Source: Thiotrichaceae bacterium UBA4486 (GTDB taxonomy: Bacteria > Pseudomonadota > Gammaproteobacteria > Eutrophobiales > Eutrophobiaceae). From it: 64,000 nt of DNA. Positions within the stretch are counted from its first letter, which is position 1. Every line of letters starts with the position of its first letter. Positions 45,881 through 55,032 of the stretch are shown here, in pieces. The notes beneath the pieces are model-generated. The model had not been told where the DNA came from. It was given only the letters and a program-made list of their open reading frames with translations, and ran no database searches. The translations under genes and the position numbers were made by a program. Where the stretch lies: NCBI GenBank assembly GCA_002389045.1, contig DGNS01000009.1, forward strand, positions 513,608 through 577,607, written 5' to 3'.

Positions 45881-46759
45881 TTACCGAAAGACTTCACGCC
45901 CTGCATTGACTATCTTCAACAACACATCCCCGTATCTGTTCAGGACCTTTTCATCCATGCCGTCCAGCCCGGACATGGCTTCCCGGTCTTCCGGTAATTC
46001 CCGGGCGATATTGACAATGGCATGATCCTTGATGATCCATTTGCGCGGCCGGTTTTCATTACGCGCCGTGATTTCACGCCATGCCGCAAGCTGCCGGAAA
46101 ACCGCCAGCGACGCGCCGCTGAAATTCTTCACCTCACGTATTTTGATCTTTTTCCACATCATCGCCGGATCGGGTTCATATAACTGCGGATTGTTCAGCG
46201 CCAGGCATTGTTCCTCGATCAACGACAATTGCTTGTGTTCTTCCAGTTCGGTCATCAGTTTTTCGTACAGTTGCCCGAGATAGATGACGTCATCGGCGGC
46301 ATACTCCAGTTGCCGTCGGCTCAGCGGCCGGCGTTTCCAGTTGGTGCGGGTCTGGGTCTTGGGCAGATCCACACCCAGCATCTCCCTGACCAGGTTGGCA
46401 TAGCCGATTTGATCGTTATAACCCCGCAGCGTCGCGGCAATCTGGGTGTCTATTACCGGCATGGGCAAGCGGCCGTGCAAATGATAAAACAGCTCCAGAT
46501 CCTGACGCGCGGCGTGGAACACCTTGATGATGCCGGGATCAAACAGCAGCACGTTCAACGGCTCCATGTCGGAAATGCTCAACGGATCGATCACCGCGTT
46601 AATGCCCTTGCCGCTGACCTGTACCAGGCACAATTCCGGGTAATAGGTGTTGACGCGCTCGAATTCGGTATCCACCGCCAACCACTCGCAGCCCTGCAGG
46701 ACGCTGCACAGTTCCGCCAGCGCCCGGCCGTTGTCTATCACATCCAGATTTCTGTTCAT
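45881..46759 (-). CDS. rnd: Ribonuclease D
   Basis: A 292-residue protein, ATG 46759. DTEFE (D30, E32), FHAARQDLELF and YAADDVIYL give the DEDD-y exonuclease active site; a single HRDC-like domain follows (about 205-285). E. coli RNase D is longer (375 residues) and has two HRDC-like domains. It trims the 3' ends of tRNA and other RNAs. The longer frame to 46873 overlaps the next gene and is not used. Confidence 0.9.
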   Translation of the reverse strand: MNRNLDVIDNGRALAELCSVLQGCEWLAVDTEFERVNTYYPELCLVQVSGKGINAVIDPLSISDMEPLNVLLFDPGIIKVFHAARQDLELFYHLHGRLPMPVIDTQIAATLRGYNDQIGYANLVREMLGVDLPKTQTRTNWKRRPLSRRQLEYAADDVIYLGQLYEKLMTELEEHKQLSLIEEQCLALNNPQLYEPDPAMMWKKIKIREVKNFSGASLAVFRQLAAWREITARNENRPRKWIIKDHAIVNIARELPEDREAMSGLDGMDEKVLNRYGDVLLKIVNAGREVFR

Positions 46760-46845
46760 GGGCGAATTAAAACACAGCCGCGCTGAAAACACCCTGTTGA
46801 CATACGAAGCCCGTGTCCGCCCTGCTTTTCTGCTATGGTACGGCG

Positions 46846-47910
46846 ATGAAAATACTGATACGCAACCTGCCACGCAGCACCACGCAAGCCGAGGTCCAGG
46901 CCCTGTTTGAAGCCCACGGCAAAGTGCAATCCTGCACGCTGGTCATGGACAGCAAAACCGGCGAGTCCAAGGGTTTCGGATTTGTCGAAATGCCCAAACC
47001 GGGCCATGCCCGGGCAGCCATGAAATCGCTGAATGGCACGGAGATCGCGGGCAACCGGATCCGGGTAAAAAAAGCCGAACCCAAAACCGTCACGCCGAAG
47101 GCTGAAGAGACGCCGGACAATGCCAGGCTGATCCCGGAAACACCCACCACCAAATCACGGAACGTATTTGAAGAACTCGACTTTCAATCGACGCCGCTCG
47201 GGGACATCAGTCTCAGACGCCGTTCCGAACCGAAACTGAATCATGCGATCGTCTACGAGGTAAAACTCGGCGATGAATTCCTGATGTCGAGCCTGTTTAC
47301 CGAATCCGAAATCCAGTTGGCCCGGCTCGGCCTTGCCGCGTTGAAATCAGGCCCGGCTTACAGCGGCGGATCCGAACCGTGTTTTGATATCGTCGTTGGC
47401 GGCCTCGGACTCGGCTATACCGCCCACGCCGTGCTGGAAGATCCGGCTGTTCGCTCACTGCAGGTCATCGACATCATGCAGCCGGTGATCGGCTGGCACC
47501 GGCAGGGCCTGGTGCCACTCGGAAAGGCGCTCGTCGATGATCCGCGCTGCCGGCTCGTGCACGCCGACTTTTTCGCCCTTGCCGGTGCGCAGGACAACTA
47601 TTTTAACGGCCAACACCACGACCAGCCGGTACACGCCGTGCTGCTTGATATTGATCATTCACCCACGCACTGGCTTAATGAAGGCAACCAGTCGTTCTAC
47701 ACCAGTCCATCGCTGCAACATCTGGCGGAGAAGATCCATCCCGGCGGCGCCTTCGGCCTGTGGTCCAACGATCCGCCGGACGATAACGTGACATCACTGC
47801 TCGAATCGGTATTCCGGACATGCCAATCCCACGTTGTAACATTTCCCAATCCATACACGGGCAAGGATGCCTCCTGCACCGTCTACATTGCCAGCAAAGC
47901 CGGTGAATGA
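46846..47910 (+). CDS. RRM domain fused to a spermidine-synthase-like Rossmann domain
   Basis: A 354-residue protein. Residues 2-78 are an RRM (ILIRNLPRS as RNP2, SKGFGFVEM as RNP1). A linker of about 40 residues leads to a spermidine-synthase-like/MnmC-like methyltransferase-type fold (about 115-350): FQSTPLGDISLRRR, FDIVVGGLGLGYTA (nucleotide-binding loop), VIDIMQPVIGWH and LLDIDHSPTHWL. The Rossmann domain alone is frequent in proteobacteria; a joined RRM suggests it acts on RNA or near ribosomes. Start ATG 46846; divergent from rnd. Confidence 0.82.
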   Translation: MKILIRNLPRSTTQAEVQALFEAHGKVQSCTLVMDSKTGESKGFGFVEMPKPGHARAAMKSLNGTEIAGNRIRVKKAEPKTVTPKAEETPDNARLIPETPTTKSRNVFEELDFQSTPLGDISLRRRSEPKLNHAIVYEVKLGDEFLMSSLFTESEIQLARLGLAALKSGPAYSGGSEPCFDIVVGGLGLGYTAHAVLEDPAVRSLQVIDIMQPVIGWHRQGLVPLGKALVDDPRCRLVHADFFALAGAQDNYFNGQHHDQPVHAVLLDIDHSPTHWLNEGNQSFYTSPSLQHLAEKIHPGGAFGLWSNDPPDDNVTSLLESVFRTCQSHVVTFPNPYTGKDASCTVYIASKAGE

Positions 47911-47920
47911 ATAAAAAACA

Positions 47921-48380
47921 TTAACGGGCCTGTGTTCGGAACCGGACCAGGCAAGCGATTATCGGCATAGTGCTCACCTCATATGAAAGACAATCCGGGG
48001 TATACCAGTATTCCGGATCGGCTTCCGGTGCCAGCGGCCAGTCGTTGCGAAAGCGTTCCACCAGGTCGGGATTGTTCAGGTACGGGCGGCCGAATGCGAT
48101 CAGATCGGCATCACCATCGGTAATGGCCTGTTCAGCACTTGTCTGCGTGTAACCGCAGTTACCCATCAGGGCACCGTTGAACAGCGGACGGAAATCGGCC
48201 AGCATCATGGGTTCGCCGAGTTCGTGGAAGCCGAAGGCGAGTCCATCCATCACATGCAGATAGGCCAGCGAATGACGATTCAATTGATCGGCAACGTAAG
48301 TAAACGTCTCGCGGTAATCCGGCGATCCCATGTCGTTAAACACGCCGTTTGGCGCCAGTCGCACACCGACGCGCTGCTGG
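47921..48380 (-). pseudogene. 3' remnant of an Old Yellow Enzyme (NemA-like) gene
   Basis: On the minus strand, from about 48373, RVGVRLAPNGVFNDMGSPDY, then HVMDGLAFGFHELGEPM, MGNCGYTQTSAEQAI and IAFGRPYLNNPDLVERF clearly match the C-terminal half of NADH:flavin (N-ethylmaleimide) reductases. The first about 220 residues, with the catalytic His/Asn, are not encoded upstream; the frame to 48496 reads into unrelated sequence, and homology also ends at WYTP before the stop. Not functional as is. Confidence 0.75.
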
Positions 48381-48621
48381 GTGTCGTTGTACATGCCGGG
48401 AGACGTATTTTCCTGTGTATCAATACTACACATCTGTACAAGCCCGCCGGCAGGCTTAATCGTGTAACAACACACACCAGGGATATCCTGATGCAACCGG
48501 GTAAAATGTACAGCCTAATCGCTACGGTCACATCACTTTTATAACCACAGCTTTTACATTCAACAGTGCATCCTTCATACTGCCTGACAGTTGTTTCCAT
48601 CTGGTCAAGTCATCCCGGCGC

Positions 48622-51540
48622 ATGTTGAAACCTATTTCCGGACTTCTCGCGGTACTTCTGTTTATCCGCCCTGTTCTCGCAGTGACGCCTGCCGCCAATT
48701 CCGATGCCACACCGTACCGGGAGTGGATCGCCCATATGAAAACCGCCGAGCGGGGACCGTTCGAAAAAATCGCCTGGTTCTGCAAGGACGGCACCATCCT
48801 TCCCCCGACCCCCTTCGCCTGCCGGGAACATGGCGGTGGACGCCAGCACGGTGTCTGGAGCGAGCGGACCCGGACCCTGCGTGACCAGGGTTATTACATC
48901 GCCAACATCCTGGCCAGCCTGGAGCCGGAACAGGCGCTTGCGGATAACGCCGAACAACTGAAGTGGATCCTGCTGGAGCGGTTTTTACTGGACATCGACG
49001 ACGGCTGGATATTGCGCCGGGCACGACACTACAGGGGCGCATTTCAAAGTGAGTCCGAAACCGCGGCCGCGCGTGACCTGCTGAAAACCCTGCTCGCCCA
49101 GCCACGTTACCGAACACAGCATTTCCTGCTGTTGCGGGAGGCGGCACGGCTATTGCCCTTGCACGCGGAAAGCCGTGCCCTGGAAAAGGCCCGTAACCTG
49201 GCCACCACCATCGCCGACCAGGACCCCGGCTTTGTCCAGCTGCGCAACAAACTTCACGGGTTTCCCGAACGCGCCGATGCCGAGGCCGTGCGTGACTATC
49301 TTGCCCGTAAGGACGATCCGAACACGCGCGAATCGTTGCACGCACTGCTGGACGCCATACAGACCACCTTCGAACGTCCCGACCTGATACCGTCGTTGCA
49401 CAAACTGGCAGCGAGCATTGATCCGAATGCAGCAATTAACGGCACAGTATTACTTAAACAAACTGCAGCACTGCAATCCGCCGATACCGACAGTGAACGT
49501 TTGCAGGTACTTGGTGGGTTATTGTCGAACCTGCGCGATGGTTTGACCGAATGGTCCACCAGTGCCGCCCTGCAGGCACTGGACATCAGCATCGCCGCCG
49601 AACAGGTCGGCATGGCCACCGGCCTCGATCTATTAACCGTCGCACCAAAGCAAACACGTGCCTGGCAGTTGCAACGGTTGGCGGACAACCTGCATGTCCT
49701 CTACGGACTCGGGTTTATCACGGCACGTGAACGTGACGCGCAACAACAGGCACTGGCGCAACTGCCGGCACAGCCGTCGCTCAGCGTCTACCGCGACACC
49801 CTGGACTACCTGACGCGCCTGCCGGCCTGGTCCGATGCCTGGCTGCAATACCATTTCGGTCCGCAGATCGCCCGCTTCGATATTCTCGAGCCGGACATCA
49901 AACTGTTTATCCAGGATCGACTGCGGGCATCACCGTTACTCGTGCACAGTCGCATCCTCGATCATCTCGGCAACGATGCCGACCGTCTGGCCGGGGTGCA
50001 ACATGAACTGCTGGGACAACCGGTGGGTTCGGGTTTCCGCGCACTGAATCCCGGCCTGGCCCGCGGCCCGTTGTTATCACTGGATAGGGTGTTAAAACCG
50101 CGCGCCACTACAGACAAACCCGTTGTACTCGCACCGGAAACCATCGCGGATTTACCCCCGGTGGCGGGCATCCTCACCGCACGGGCGGGTAACGCGCTTT
50201 CGCATATCCAGTTGCTGGCCCGTAACCTCGGCCTCCCCAACGTGGTGGTGAGCGCGGACCTGTTGCCGCGTATCGAACCACTGATGGGCCAACGAGTTGT
50301 GCTGCTGTCCAGCCCCGGCGGCGTGGTACAACTGCACGCCGATGATCCCCGCTGGGATAGCGTGTTTCCCAAACAGGCGGATAAACCGGCGCAAATCTCA
50401 CCCGACCTGGACAAACTGGAACTGGATCAAAAAGCACTGCTGTCGCTGGATCAATTACGCGCAAAGGATTCCGGTCGCGTGGCCGGTCCAAAAGCCACCA
50501 AGCTCGGCGAGTTGAAACATCATTTTGCCGGCCAGGTGTCACAGGGACTGGTGATCCCGTTCGGCGTATTCCGGGAAATGCTCGACACAACATCGGGACC
50601 CGATGGTACGCCGTTGTTCGAATGGATGCGCAAAGAGTATCGACGGCTGGATGCCATTGACAATACCGCCTTGCAGGAACAGGCCACCCGCGCCTTTCTG
50701 GCCGAGGTTCGCAACCGGATACTGGGACAAACGCTCAAGGACGAATTCAAACAACAGTTACACAAACGCATGCGGGAAGTCTTTGGCGAGGAAGGCCGCT
50801 ACGGCGTGTTCGTACGCAGTGATACCAACGTGGAAGATCTGCCGGGCTTTACCGGCGCCGGCCTGAACCTGACCGTGCCGAACGTGGTGGGCTTTGAAAA
50901 CACGCTGGAAGCCATCCGGAATGTCTGGGCATCACCGTTTACCGATCGCGCCTACGGCTGGCGCCAGGCGCTGATGCAACAACCCGAACACGTTTACGCT
51001 TCGGTGTTGTTGCACAAGACAGTGCCGGCGGAGAAATCCGGCGTCATGATCACCGCCGATATTAGCAACAACGATCCGGGGATCTATACCATTGCCACCA
51101 ACGAGGGCATCGGTGGCGGCGTGGAAGGACAGGCCGCCGAAAGCCTGAAAGTTGATCCGCAAAACGGGCAAACAACCCTGCTCGCCAGTGCCACGGAAAC
51201 CTACAAGACCATTCTGCCGGTGGAAGGCGGTGTTACGCGCGCCGTGGCCTCGGGCGCGCCGATGGTTTTATCGCCGCAGGAAGTCGACCAGTTAATTGCC
51301 TTTGGCCAATCCTTACCGGAACGTTATCCCGGTTTGCTGGATAGCGAGGGCAACGTGGCCCCGGCCGACGTGGAGTTTGCCTTCACCGGCGGCAAACTGT
51401 TTTTGATCCAGATCCGCCCCTTTCTACAGAGCCAGCGTGCGCAACGCAACCGGGCACTGCTGGATCTCGATGAACAACTGCAACGTAATCGCAACCTGCC
51501 TGTCGATCTGAATACCGTCCCGGATACCCTGCCGCCATGA
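48622..51540 (+). CDS. Exported GWD/PPDK-like protein with permuted phosphohistidine and ATP-grasp domains
   Basis: A 972-residue protein. Residues 1-20 (MLKPISGLLAVLLFIRPVLA) form a signal peptide. Residues about 25-490 are an uncharacterised, mostly helical region. A phosphohistidine swivel domain (about 495-570) has GILTARAGNALSHIQLLARN with His528, like PEP synthase. The ATP-grasp domain follows (about 615-945): VRSDTNVEDLPGFTGAG (731-747) and FLIQIRPF. The order His-domain then ATP-grasp is that of glucan/phosphoglucan water dikinases, opposite to PPDK. Its export puts an ATP-using enzyme outside the cytoplasm. Stop overlaps the next start (ATGA). No PEP-binding barrel. Confidence 0.82.
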   Translation: MLKPISGLLAVLLFIRPVLAVTPAANSDATPYREWIAHMKTAERGPFEKIAWFCKDGTILPPTPFACREHGGGRQHGVWSERTRTLRDQGYYIANILASLEPEQALADNAEQLKWILLERFLLDIDDGWILRRARHYRGAFQSESETAAARDLLKTLLAQPRYRTQHFLLLREAARLLPLHAESRALEKARNLATTIADQDPGFVQLRNKLHGFPERADAEAVRDYLARKDDPNTRESLHALLDAIQTTFERPDLIPSLHKLAASIDPNAAINGTVLLKQTAALQSADTDSERLQVLGGLLSNLRDGLTEWSTSAALQALDISIAAEQVGMATGLDLLTVAPKQTRAWQLQRLADNLHVLYGLGFITARERDAQQQALAQLPAQPSLSVYRDTLDYLTRLPAWSDAWLQYHFGPQIARFDILEPDIKLFIQDRLRASPLLVHSRILDHLGNDADRLAGVQHELLGQPVGSGFRALNPGLARGPLLSLDRVLKPRATTDKPVVLAPETIADLPPVAGILTARAGNALSHIQLLARNLGLPNVVVSADLLPRIEPLMGQRVVLLSSPGGVVQLHADDPRWDSVFPKQADKPAQISPDLDKLELDQKALLSLDQLRAKDSGRVAGPKATKLGELKHHFAGQVSQGLVIPFGVFREMLDTTSGPDGTPLFEWMRKEYRRLDAIDNTALQEQATRAFLAEVRNRILGQTLKDEFKQQLHKRMREVFGEEGRYGVFVRSDTNVEDLPGFTGAGLNLTVPNVVGFENTLEAIRNVWASPFTDRAYGWRQALMQQPEHVYASVLLHKTVPAEKSGVMITADISNNDPGIYTIATNEGIGGGVEGQAAESLKVDPQNGQTTLLASATETYKTILPVEGGVTRAVASGAPMVLSPQEVDQLIAFGQSLPERYPGLLDSEGNVAPADVEFAFTGGKLFLIQIRPFLQSQRAQRNRALLDLDEQLQRNRNLPVDLNTVPDTLPP

Positions 51541-52847
51541 AACGCTACCTTGTCTTTCTGATCACCCTGGTCATACCGCTGTCACTACACGGCTACCCGC
51601 TCGATGCCTACGACCGTACGCACATACGACGACTGCTGCCGGCATGGCACATCCATTTTGAAGGCGGCGGCAAACCCACCCTGCCCGCGGGTGCCCTGCT
51701 TCGCAGCGACGCCATCGTGCCTTCCGGCCACGGTCTCAGCGAACTGCCCGCCAGTGATCCACAACTCGCGCAGAAACTGAAAAACCTGCTTGGTAACGAT
51801 GCCGATCTGTACAGTGTTTCGGTCGTTGATTTAAGCGATCCCGCCGCGCCACGCTACATCGGCCACCGGGATAATCACATCGCCAACGTCGGCAGTGTCG
51901 GCAAGGTGCTGGTGATGTACGCGTTACTGGATCAACTGGCCCGGCTGTATCCCGATGACATCGCGGCACGGGAACGTATCCTGCGCGACACCATCATTAC
52001 CGCCAACGACTGGGTGTTGACCGATCACCACACGGTGCCGATTTTCGATCCCGCGGCCGGGCACATCATCTCGCGGCAATTGCGCATCGGTGACACCGGT
52101 AACCTGTGGGAATTCCTTGACTGGATGATGTCGGCCAGCAATAACAGCGCCGCCAGCATCATCGTCCAGCAGGTGATCCTGCTGGAGAAATTCGGCCACG
52201 ACTATCCCCTGTCCGCCACCGAGAGCGAAGCGTTCCTGGAAACATCCAGTGCGCGGGAACTGGGTGAACTGTGGCTGACCGCCATGTACCGGCCGTTAAA
52301 AACAGCGGGTTTTGATACCGAACGCATTCGCCAGGGATCGCCGTTCACGGGCGCAGCCAAAAAGCGCATACAGGGCACCTCCAGCGTGGCCACGTCCAGG
52401 GATCTTGCCCGACTGGTCAGCCTCATTGAAGCAGGCAAGTTGGTGGATGCCTGGTCCAGTGCCGAGGCCAAGCGCCTGCTCTACATGACCCAGCGCCGCA
52501 TTCGCTATGCATCGCACCCGGTGTTGAACGGTGACGCCGTCTACTTCAAGTCCGGTTCCTATTACAGTTGCGAACCGGAACCGGACTTTGTCTGCCGCAA
52601 GTACATGGGCAACAGGATCAACCGCCTGGCCTCCGTGGCGATGGTGGAATCCCCCGCCGGGTCACCCGGGTTACGCTACATTGTCACGGTCATGTCCAAC
52701 GTGTTGCGGGTCAACTCGGCCGTGGCCCATCAAACGCTGGCCATGCGCATTCACCGTTTTATTGAAAGCCTGCACGCCGGTAATGATGCGAAAAACCCGG
52801 CCGCAGCGGAACCGCTGCCGAAAAACATCGAGTCACTGGCCGAATGA
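51537..52847 (+). CDS. Exported beta-lactamase-fold serine hydrolase
   Basis: A 436-residue protein with a signal peptide (LVFLITLVIPLSL, cleavage near GYPLD). Class A-type active site: SVGK (Ser120, Lys123), SNN (202-204) and KSG (339-341), all in the right order and spacing. The family covers beta-lactamases and penicillin-binding-type peptidases; without deciding residues, it may cut or transfer on peptides or esters in the envelope. Start overlaps the dikinase-like gene by 4 bp, and its stop overlaps the carrier gene by 4 bp. Confidence 0.8.
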   Translation: MKRYLVFLITLVIPLSLHGYPLDAYDRTHIRRLLPAWHIHFEGGGKPTLPAGALLRSDAIVPSGHGLSELPASDPQLAQKLKNLLGNDADLYSVSVVDLSDPAAPRYIGHRDNHIANVGSVGKVLVMYALLDQLARLYPDDIAARERILRDTIITANDWVLTDHHTVPIFDPAAGHIISRQLRIGDTGNLWEFLDWMMSASNNSAASIIVQQVILLEKFGHDYPLSATESEAFLETSSARELGELWLTAMYRPLKTAGFDTERIRQGSPFTGAAKKRIQGTSSVATSRDLARLVSLIEAGKLVDAWSSAEAKRLLYMTQRRIRYASHPVLNGDAVYFKSGSYYSCEPEPDFVCRKYMGNRINRLASVAMVESPAGSPGLRYIVTVMSNVLRVNSAVAHQTLAMRIHRFIESLHAGNDAKNPAAAEPLPKNIESLAE

Positions 52848-54133
52848 ACGTACACATCAGTGAGCGGAAAGTGGCCGCCATACGCGGCATTTCCCTGTTC
52901 CTGAATTTCTTCCAGATCATTTTCGCCTATTACATGATCAAGCCGGCGAGCCGTTCCATCTACCTGGAACACTTTCGCGCCGACCAGTTGCCCTACGTCT
53001 GGATAGCCAGCGCCCTGTTACTGGGGCTGCTGATGCCGGCGTATTGCCACTTCGTGGATCGGCATGACCGGCGCAAGGTGGTCATGTTCAGTTGCCAGTT
53101 TTTCTGCGCCATCCTGTTGATCTTTGTCGCGTTGCTTCAGAGCGGCAAGACCTCGCCCGCGGTGGCCGTCGGGTTTTACATTCTTGTTGATATTCTGAGC
53201 GTGGTCCTGGTGGAACAGTTCTGGAGCCTGACCAACAGTAACTACGCCACGCATACGGGCAGTCGCTGGTACGGGTTTGTCGGCAGTGGCGGCCTGGTGG
53301 GCGGCATACTGGGCGGCATGGCCGCGAGCTGGCTGATCCGGGAAACCGCGATGACGTCCTACGACCTGATGTTGCTCAGTGCCTTTTTACTGTTCACCCT
53401 CGGTGTTTACGCGGAGTTACTGATCAACCTGGATATCTACAGCGAGGAAAGTTTTCACATTCGCCCGCAGGGACTGGGCAATTCACTCAGCTTCACACGC
53501 ATATTCAGCAACCGTTACATCCTGCTGATCACCATCACCATCCTGCTGGCCCAGTTGGTCGAACCCATTGTCGAATACCAGTTCCTCAGCTTCGTGGAAC
53601 AGGTGTATACCGAGCGCGAAGCGCGCACCGCCTATCTTTCCACATTCCTGAGTGTGCTTGGCATGGTGGCATTAACGATCAACCTGTTGTTAACGCCGCT
53701 GGTACTGCGCTACCTGGGCGCCATCGGCGGCATGCTGTTTCAACCGGTAATACTGTTAATGGCATCGGGGTATTTCAACAGCAGCCCGGGATTGAGCAGC
53801 GGTGCCGCCATGAAGATCAGTGACCGCGGGCTTTCCTATTCCCTGAACCGGGCCTCGAAAGAAATGCTCTACGTGCCGGTGGACCCGACGTTGATTTACC
53901 GCGCCAAGGCCTGGATTGACATGTTTGGTTACCGGATGTTCAAGATCATTGGCGCGGTGCTGGTGCTGGCGCTGACACAGTGGTTCAGTTTTAACTGGTC
54001 CAGCGAAACGTTCAGCTACCTGGTGATGCCGGTGTGCCTGGTGTGGATCCTGGTTGTGATCAGCCTGAAACCCGATTACCAGCGATTGCGCCGGCACGAG
54101 CAGACGGTTGTTCAGTCGGCCATGCTGACCTGA
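52844..54133 (+). CDS. NTT-like (ATP/ADP translocase family) membrane carrier
   Basis: A 429-residue protein of about 12 membrane helices. Residues 327-370 (SDRGLSYSLNRASKE, MLYVPVDPTL, IYRAKAWIDMFGYRMFKIIG) follow the SKEM-YIPLD-K-KAAIDV-R-GK signature of NTT nucleotide transporters from Chlamydia and Rickettsia, though Lys and other residues are not all conserved. Length is near 500 in NTTs. Nucleotide exchange is therefore possible but the substrate could differ. Translationally coupled (ATGA) to the exported hydrolase and, upstream, to the exported dikinase-like protein; a carrier placed there may deliver ATP or another phosphate donor across the membrane. Confidence 0.7.
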   Translation: MNVHISERKVAAIRGISLFLNFFQIIFAYYMIKPASRSIYLEHFRADQLPYVWIASALLLGLLMPAYCHFVDRHDRRKVVMFSCQFFCAILLIFVALLQSGKTSPAVAVGFYILVDILSVVLVEQFWSLTNSNYATHTGSRWYGFVGSGGLVGGILGGMAASWLIRETAMTSYDLMLLSAFLLFTLGVYAELLINLDIYSEESFHIRPQGLGNSLSFTRIFSNRYILLITITILLAQLVEPIVEYQFLSFVEQVYTEREARTAYLSTFLSVLGMVALTINLLLTPLVLRYLGAIGGMLFQPVILLMASGYFNSSPGLSSGAAMKISDRGLSYSLNRASKEMLYVPVDPTLIYRAKAWIDMFGYRMFKIIGAVLVLALTQWFSFNWSSETFSYLVMPVCLVWILVVISLKPDYQRLRRHEQTVVQSAMLT

Positions 54134-55032
54134 AGCGGGGCGTCCGTGGTAAAGATGATGTTGTCCATCGCCACGATGATCTCCTTCAACCACTCACCAC
54201 CATTCTGGTCATTGGCTAATGCCACGGCAATGTAACGCCGACCATCCCGTTCGACGATGGCGCTGTCGGCATGGTAGGTACGCCAGGTACCGGACTTGCG
54301 GAAGATGGCGGAATCCGGATGCACCTTTTCAAGACCGGCGACAAACTTGTGATGAATGCGCGGCTTGCTGAGCATCTCCTTCATCTCGCGGCTGGCTTGC
54401 GGTGAGATCAGGCTCTCGTTCTCGATGAGGTAATAGAAACGCGCCACCTGCCAGGCCGTGGCGCCGTGGGAAATGGCGTGCAACGGATCGCGCTGGAAGG
54501 CCGGACTTTTGCCATAGGGTTTGCCCACCCACAGGCCGCCGTTGTTGTTCACATCGTAAAAACGATACGGCGAGGTTTGCAGTAGCTGGTTCAGCTTGTA
54601 AGGGCCGACCATGTTCATCACGCGCGTGGCCGCCTGGTTGGAAGACACGCGAATCATGTCAGTCATGTCGCGGATCAGGCTCTGGGTTTTCTTCAGTTTG
54701 CCCGCCGTGATCTGGTGAAACGCAGCGAACAGAATGGCGATCTTCGGCAGGCTGGCCGCGTACATCATCTTGTTACCGTTAACGTGGGCCAGCCGTGGCT
54801 GCTCCAGGTCGGTCACATCCACCAGCGCCACCGCCAGCCGGCCCTGTTTGACCGCCTTGTTCAGGCCCAGTTGTTCGAGGTGATACATCAACTCGTTTTG
54901 CAGGCGGGTATCCACCTGGTGGGGAAACTCCGGCTCTGCTGCCTGTAGCGGCATGGCGGCGAGACAAATGAGGGAAAAGGATAGCAAAAGCCGTGGGAAA
55001 ATCGGCATCATGGACAGATTCGGTTTCTTCAT
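54112..55032 (-). CDS. Second exported beta-lactamase-fold serine hydrolase
   Basis: A 306-residue protein with a signal peptide (RLLLSFSLICLAAMPLQA, cleavage about residue 31). Active site: SLPK (Ser94, Lys97), SSN (130-132), KSG (246-248). Convergent with the NTT-like gene: their coding 3' ends overlap by 22 bp, so both mRNAs are antisense to each other there. It differs from the first hydrolase in length and loops but shares the fold, so the locus has two envelope hydrolases. Class A-like beta-lactamase activity cannot be excluded. Confidence 0.8.
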   Translation of the reverse strand: MKKPNLSMMPIFPRLLLSFSLICLAAMPLQAAEPEFPHQVDTRLQNELMYHLEQLGLNKAVKQGRLAVALVDVTDLEQPRLAHVNGNKMMYAASLPKIAILFAAFHQITAGKLKKTQSLIRDMTDMIRVSSNQAATRVMNMVGPYKLNQLLQTSPYRFYDVNNNGGLWVGKPYGKSPAFQRDPLHAISHGATAWQVARFYYLIENESLISPQASREMKEMLSKPRIHHKFVAGLEKVHPDSAIFRKSGTWRTYHADSAIVERDGRRYIAVALANDQNGGEWLKEIIVAMDNIIFTTDAPLQVSMAD

